Assembly (NCBI GenBank): GCA_022827425.1
Contig: JAJDSZ010000053.1
Location: forward strand, 1-48,598
Reading direction: 5' to 3'
DNA: 48,598 bases
Origin: Pseudomonadales bacterium
Lineage (GTDB): Bacteria; Pseudomonadota; Gammaproteobacteria; Pseudomonadales; Pseudohongiellaceae
The first letter of the stretch is position 1, and the number at the start of each line of letters is the position of its first letter. The notes under the pieces are model-generated. The model had not been told where the DNA came from, searched no databases, and saw only the letters and a program-made list of their open reading frames with translations. The translations under genes were made by a program, and so were the position numbers. This document shows positions 46,185-48,598 of the stretch, piece by piece.

Positions 46185-46373
46185 ATGGACCGGAATCTGC
46201 TCGCCATACTCGTCTGTCCCATCTGCAAGGGCGAATTGCGTCTCGACCGCAAGGCCAATGAACTGCTTTGCCTCGCCGACGGCCTGGCCTATCCCATTCG
46301 CGATGGCGTGCCGGTGATGCTTCCCGGCGAGGCCCGGGAAATGAGCTTTGACGAGCGGGAACAGGCGCGGTGA
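46185..46373 (+). CDS. ycaR: Trm112/YcaR-like zinc-ribbon protein
   Basis: 62 residues. MDRNLLAILVCPICKGELRLDRKANELLC, then GLAYPIRDGVPVML. This is the Trm112-type fold, with cysteines C11 and C14 in CPIC and a further Cys near 29. Between lpxK and kdsB as in E. coli (ycaR). The family in eukaryotes activates methyltransferases; the bacterial role is unclear. The frame opens at 46125 inside the repeat, but the conserved start is ATG 46185. kdsB's GTG overlaps its stop. Confidence 0.93.
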   Translation: MDRNLLAILVCPICKGELRLDRKANELLCLADGLAYPIRDGVPVMLPGEAREMSFDEREQAR

Positions 46374-47104
46374 GTTTTACCGTCATCATCCCGGCCCGCT
46401 TTGCCGCAAGCCGCCTGCCGGGCAAGCTGCTGCTCGACCTCGCCGGCAAGCCGGTGCTGCGACACACCATGGAACGCGCGCTGGCGAGCGAAGCGAGGAA
46501 GGTCGTCGTCGCCACGGAAAATGCGGACATCGCCGAACTGGCAAAAGCCACTGGTGTCGCCGTGGTCATGACTTCCCCGGACCACGCCACGGGCACCGAC
46601 CGCATCGAGCAGGCCGCCTCCCTGCTCGGGCTCGCCGGGGAGGAGATCGTCGTCAATGTGCAGGGCGATGAGCCGCTGATCCCGGTCAGCGCCATCAATC
46701 AGGTGGCCCACGATCTTTCACGGCATGACGGGGCCGGCATCGCCACGCTGTGCGAGAAAATCACCGACGCTAGGGAATTCGCCGACCCCAACGCGGTGAA
46801 AGTCGTGCGTGACGGGCAGGGGTTCGCGCTGTATTTCAGCCGCGCCCCGATTCCCCACGACGGCGCCGCCCTGGCCTTGCGGCATATCGGCATCTACGCC
46901 TACCGGGTGGATTTCCTGCGCCGCTTTGTCCGCTGGCCGCGGTCCGAACTGGAAACCGGCGAAGGGCTCGAACAATTGCGTGCTCTCAGCCACGGCGTGA
47001 AGGTACATGTGGGAGTGAGCGGCGAACGCTTCCCCCCGGGGGTCGATACCCGCGAGGATCTGGCGGCCAATGAGGCTTATCTGGCGGCGAAGGAAGATGC
47101 CTGA
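46370..47104 (+). CDS. kdsB: CMP-KDO synthetase (3-deoxy-manno-octulosonate cytidylyltransferase)
   Basis: 244 residues, GTG start overlapping ycaR by 4 nt. Activates KDO with CTP for LPS inner core. FTVIIPARFAASRLPGKLLLDLAGKPVLRH is the nucleotidyltransferase start; VNVQGDEPLIP binds CMP/metal; LRHIGIYAYRVDFLRRF and GVDTREDL follow. After its stop the ptpA gene seen here in Pseudomonas is missing; 125 nt with repeat copy 4 lead to murB. Confidence 0.97.
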   Translation: MSFTVIIPARFAASRLPGKLLLDLAGKPVLRHTMERALASEARKVVVATENADIAELAKATGVAVVMTSPDHATGTDRIEQAASLLGLAGEEIVVNVQGDEPLIPVSAINQVAHDLSRHDGAGIATLCEKITDAREFADPNAVKVVRDGQGFALYFSRAPIPHDGAALALRHIGIYAYRVDFLRRFVRWPRSELETGEGLEQLRALSHGVKVHVGVSGERFPPGVDTREDLAANEAYLAAKEDA

Positions 47105-47145
47105 TGACTGGCAGTATGTGAAGGTTCACGCTGCGGCACCCCATG

Positions 47146-47183
47146 GAGATTCTGCGCGAAGCGAAGCGAAGTCGCAGAATCTC
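47146..47183. repeat. GTCATTCTGCGCG-related repeat, copy 4 (palindromic)
   Basis: GAGATTCTGCG (47146-47156) and CGCAGAATCTC (47173-47183) form a perfect 11-bp inverted repeat around GCGAAGCGAAGCGAAGT-like spacer. It lies in the kdsB-murB gap. Confidence 0.7.
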
Positions 47184-47229
47184 AGGCAGAATCCTCCCAA
47201 CGAGCGCTCCCCCAACCCCGGCCTGAACC

Positions 47230-48291
47230 ATGAAACTCACCGACAACGCCGACTTGCGGCCATACAATTCCTTTGGCGTCGCGGCCCGGGCGACCTGTCT
47301 GGCGGAAATCGAACACGGCGATGAGCTCGAACCTGCAACCGCCCTGGCCAAGGAGCGAGACCTGCCAATGCTCCTGCTCGGCGGCGGCACCAATGTGCTG
47401 TTCGCCGGCGATTTTCCCGGCCTCGTGCTGCTCATGCGCAACCGCGGCGTCGAAATCGACCGCGAAAGCGGTCTGGTCAGGGCCGCGGCGGGAGAAAATT
47501 GGCATGACCTGGTGCGAACCTGCCTGCAGAACGGCCTGTACGGCCTGGAAAACCTCGCGCTGATCCCCGGCAGCACCGGCGCCGCCCCGGTGCAGAACAT
47601 CGGCGCCTACGGCGTCGAACTCGAAAGCTTCTTCGTCGAACTCGAACTGTTCGACTGCGCCGACGGCAGCCTGCGCACAATGTCCCGCGAAGACTGCCAA
47701 TTCAGCTATCGCGACAGCGTGCTCAAACAGTCCCAGGTCCAGTCCCGGTTGCAGCCACTGTCGCCGCCACAGCCGCAGCCCAAGTCGCCGCCACAGCCAC
47801 AAGTAGTCTGCTCGCTGACCTTGCAACTCCCGCGAGAGCCGGCGCCCAACCTGAGCTATCCCGCACTGGCGCAAGAACTCGAACACGTCGCCAAGCCCAC
47901 GCCGCAAGAAGTATTCGAAGCCGTCTGCCGCATCCGCCGCCGCAAACTCCCGAACCCGGCCGAAATCGGCAACGCCGGCAGCTTTTTCAAGAACCCGATA
48001 ATCTCCCAGGACGAGTTCGAACAACTAAGCAACCGCTACGACTCTCCGCCGTCATTCCCCGCGAAAGAGGGCGTAAAAGTCCCCGCCGGCTGGCTGCTCG
48101 ACCAATGCGGCTTCAAGGGCTACCAAAAAGGCGCGGCCGGCGTCTACGAACGCCACGCCCTCATCCTCGTCAACCGCGGCGGCGCCACCGGCAGGGAACT
48201 CCACCAACTCGCCATGAAAATGCAAGACCACGTCCAATCCGAATTCGGCATCACCCTGGAACCCGAAGTCCGCATAATCTGCACTACGTGA
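47230..48291 (+). CDS. murB: UDP-N-acetylenolpyruvoylglucosamine reductase
   Basis: 353 residues, type I MurB, a flavoenzyme making UDP-MurNAc for peptidoglycan. FAD-binding part: [57 protein letters not shown]. Catalytic residues are present: R161 in YRDS, S251 in [10 protein letters not shown] and E346 in LEPEVRII. Odd feature: residues about 167-191, where E. coli has a short strand, form a proline/glutamine-rich insert ([14 protein letters not shown]) encoded by a 24-nt tandem repeat at 47761-47800. It falls in a loop before the VCSLTLQL strand, so activity may be kept. The next gene is uvrC. Confidence 0.96.
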   Translation: MKLTDNADLRPYNSFGVAARATCLAEIEHGDELEPATALAKERDLPMLLLGGGTNVLFAGDFPGLVLLMRNRGVEIDRESGLVRAAAGENWHDLVRTCLQNGLYGLENLALIPGSTGAAPVQNIGAYGVELESFFVELELFDCADGSLRTMSREDCQFSYRDSVLKQSQVQSRLQPLSPPQPQPKSPPQPQVVCSLTLQLPREPAPNLSYPALAQELEHVAKPTPQEVFEAVCRIRRRKLPNPAEIGNAGSFFKNPIISQDEFEQLSNRYDSPPSFPAKEGVKVPAGWLLDQCGFKGYQKGAAGVYERHALILVNRGGATGRELHQLAMKMQDHVQSEFGITLEPEVRIICTT

Positions 48292-48397
48292 GTCGCCGTC
48301 TGGCGGGCGGATCGAAGCCACAAACCTCCAAAGCTTGAGCGCCAGCCTGCCATTCGCTAAGCTTTTCAAGCGGCACGAAAGGATGCAACCCCTTACC

Positions 48398-48598
48398 ATG
48401 ACGGCAAAAACCGCCTTCGATCACGAAAGCTACATCGCCGGCCTCACGCGCAGGCCTGGGGTGTACCAGATGCAGGACGGCGCCGGCAAGGTCATCTACA
48501 TCGGCAAGGCCGCCAACCTGCGCAACCGCGTGCGCAGCTATTTCCGCGGCTCCGCCCTGAACGCGCGCAGCCTCGCCATGATGAACAAGGTGGCCGGC
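48398..48598 (+). CDS. uvrC: Excinuclease ABC subunit C, 5' part
   Basis: 67 codons to the window edge. The GIY-YIG nuclease domain is plain: [32 protein letters not shown]. UvrC makes both incisions after UvrB binding. ATG 48398 gives the usual distance to PGVY; an in-frame ATG at 48383 is possible. The 106 nt after murB hold only AAGCTT twice (48338 and 48358 area) and no clear promoter. Confidence 0.95.
   Translation, partial: MTAKTAFDHESYIAGLTRRPGVYQMQDGAGKVIYIGKAANLRNRVRSYFRGSALNARSLAMMNKVAG

Overview
The window is a GC-rich piece of a gammaproteobacterial chromosome. Gene order points to the Pseudomonadales and their relatives. The blocks tRNA-Val/thrS/infC/rpmI/rplT/pheS/pheT/ihfA/merR/tRNA-Pro, gyrA/pheA/tyrA-aroA fusion/cmk/rpsA/ihfB, wbpM/tRNA-Asn and lolCDE/comEC/lpxK/ycaR/kdsB/murB match the arrangement I recall from Pseudomonas, but with genes missing or swapped. 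A species cannot be named from sequence alone.

Layout. 1-6.3 kb is an accessory strip. It holds a CoA-transferase and an exported class V aminotransferase (minus strand), a frameshifted Fic remnant, an AAA_14/DUF4143 ATPase with a palindrome over its start, a toxin-antitoxin pair whose PIN toxin is cut by a decayed IS1380-type transposase, and an exported methyltransferase with a nitrilase-like lipoprotein that lacks the catalytic cysteine. 6.3-9.0 kb is a minus-strand LiaF-like / LytS-type kinase / LytTR regulator operon. 9.8-11.8 kb is uvrB. 11.9-19.6 kb is the translation and IHF block between two tRNA genes. 19.6-22.1 kb carries a DUF1428 gene, repeats and a secreted metzincin-type metalloprotease. 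22.3-32.2 kb is gyrA, aromatic amino acid synthesis, cmk, rpsA, ihfB, lapA, pyrF and comEA, closed by a clear terminator. 32.4-36.7 kb is a WbpL/WecA-type transferase, WbpM, a small membrane protein, tRNA-Asn and a periplasmic cyclophilin. 36.8-48.6 kb is a degenerate serine recombinase, lolCDE, comEC, msbA, lpxK, ycaR, kdsB, murB and the start of uvrC.

How the genes work together. Much of the second half serves the envelope: KDO activation (kdsB), lipid A 4'-phosphorylation (lpxK), lipid A flipping (msbA), LPS assembly control (lapA), O-antigen initiation (WbpL-like, WbpM), lipoprotein release (lolCDE) and peptidoglycan precursors (murB). The first half of the core serves translation and DNA topology. 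uvrB and the start of uvrC are both present but far apart.

Non-coding structure stands out. Three dispersed repeat families lie between genes. The most striking is a three-copy, multi-hairpin element of 117-226 bp (9676, 20148, 46008) with imperfect terminal inverted repeats, IS5-like ends and YTAR-like target sites next to stop codons. It looks like a non-autonomous (MITE-like) element or a structured RNA. No CRISPR array, prophage or complete insertion sequence was seen. No clearly new multi-gene defence or biosynthetic system was found; the best leads are the repeat element, the cysteine-less nitrilase pair, the ATPase palindrome and the degenerate recombinase.
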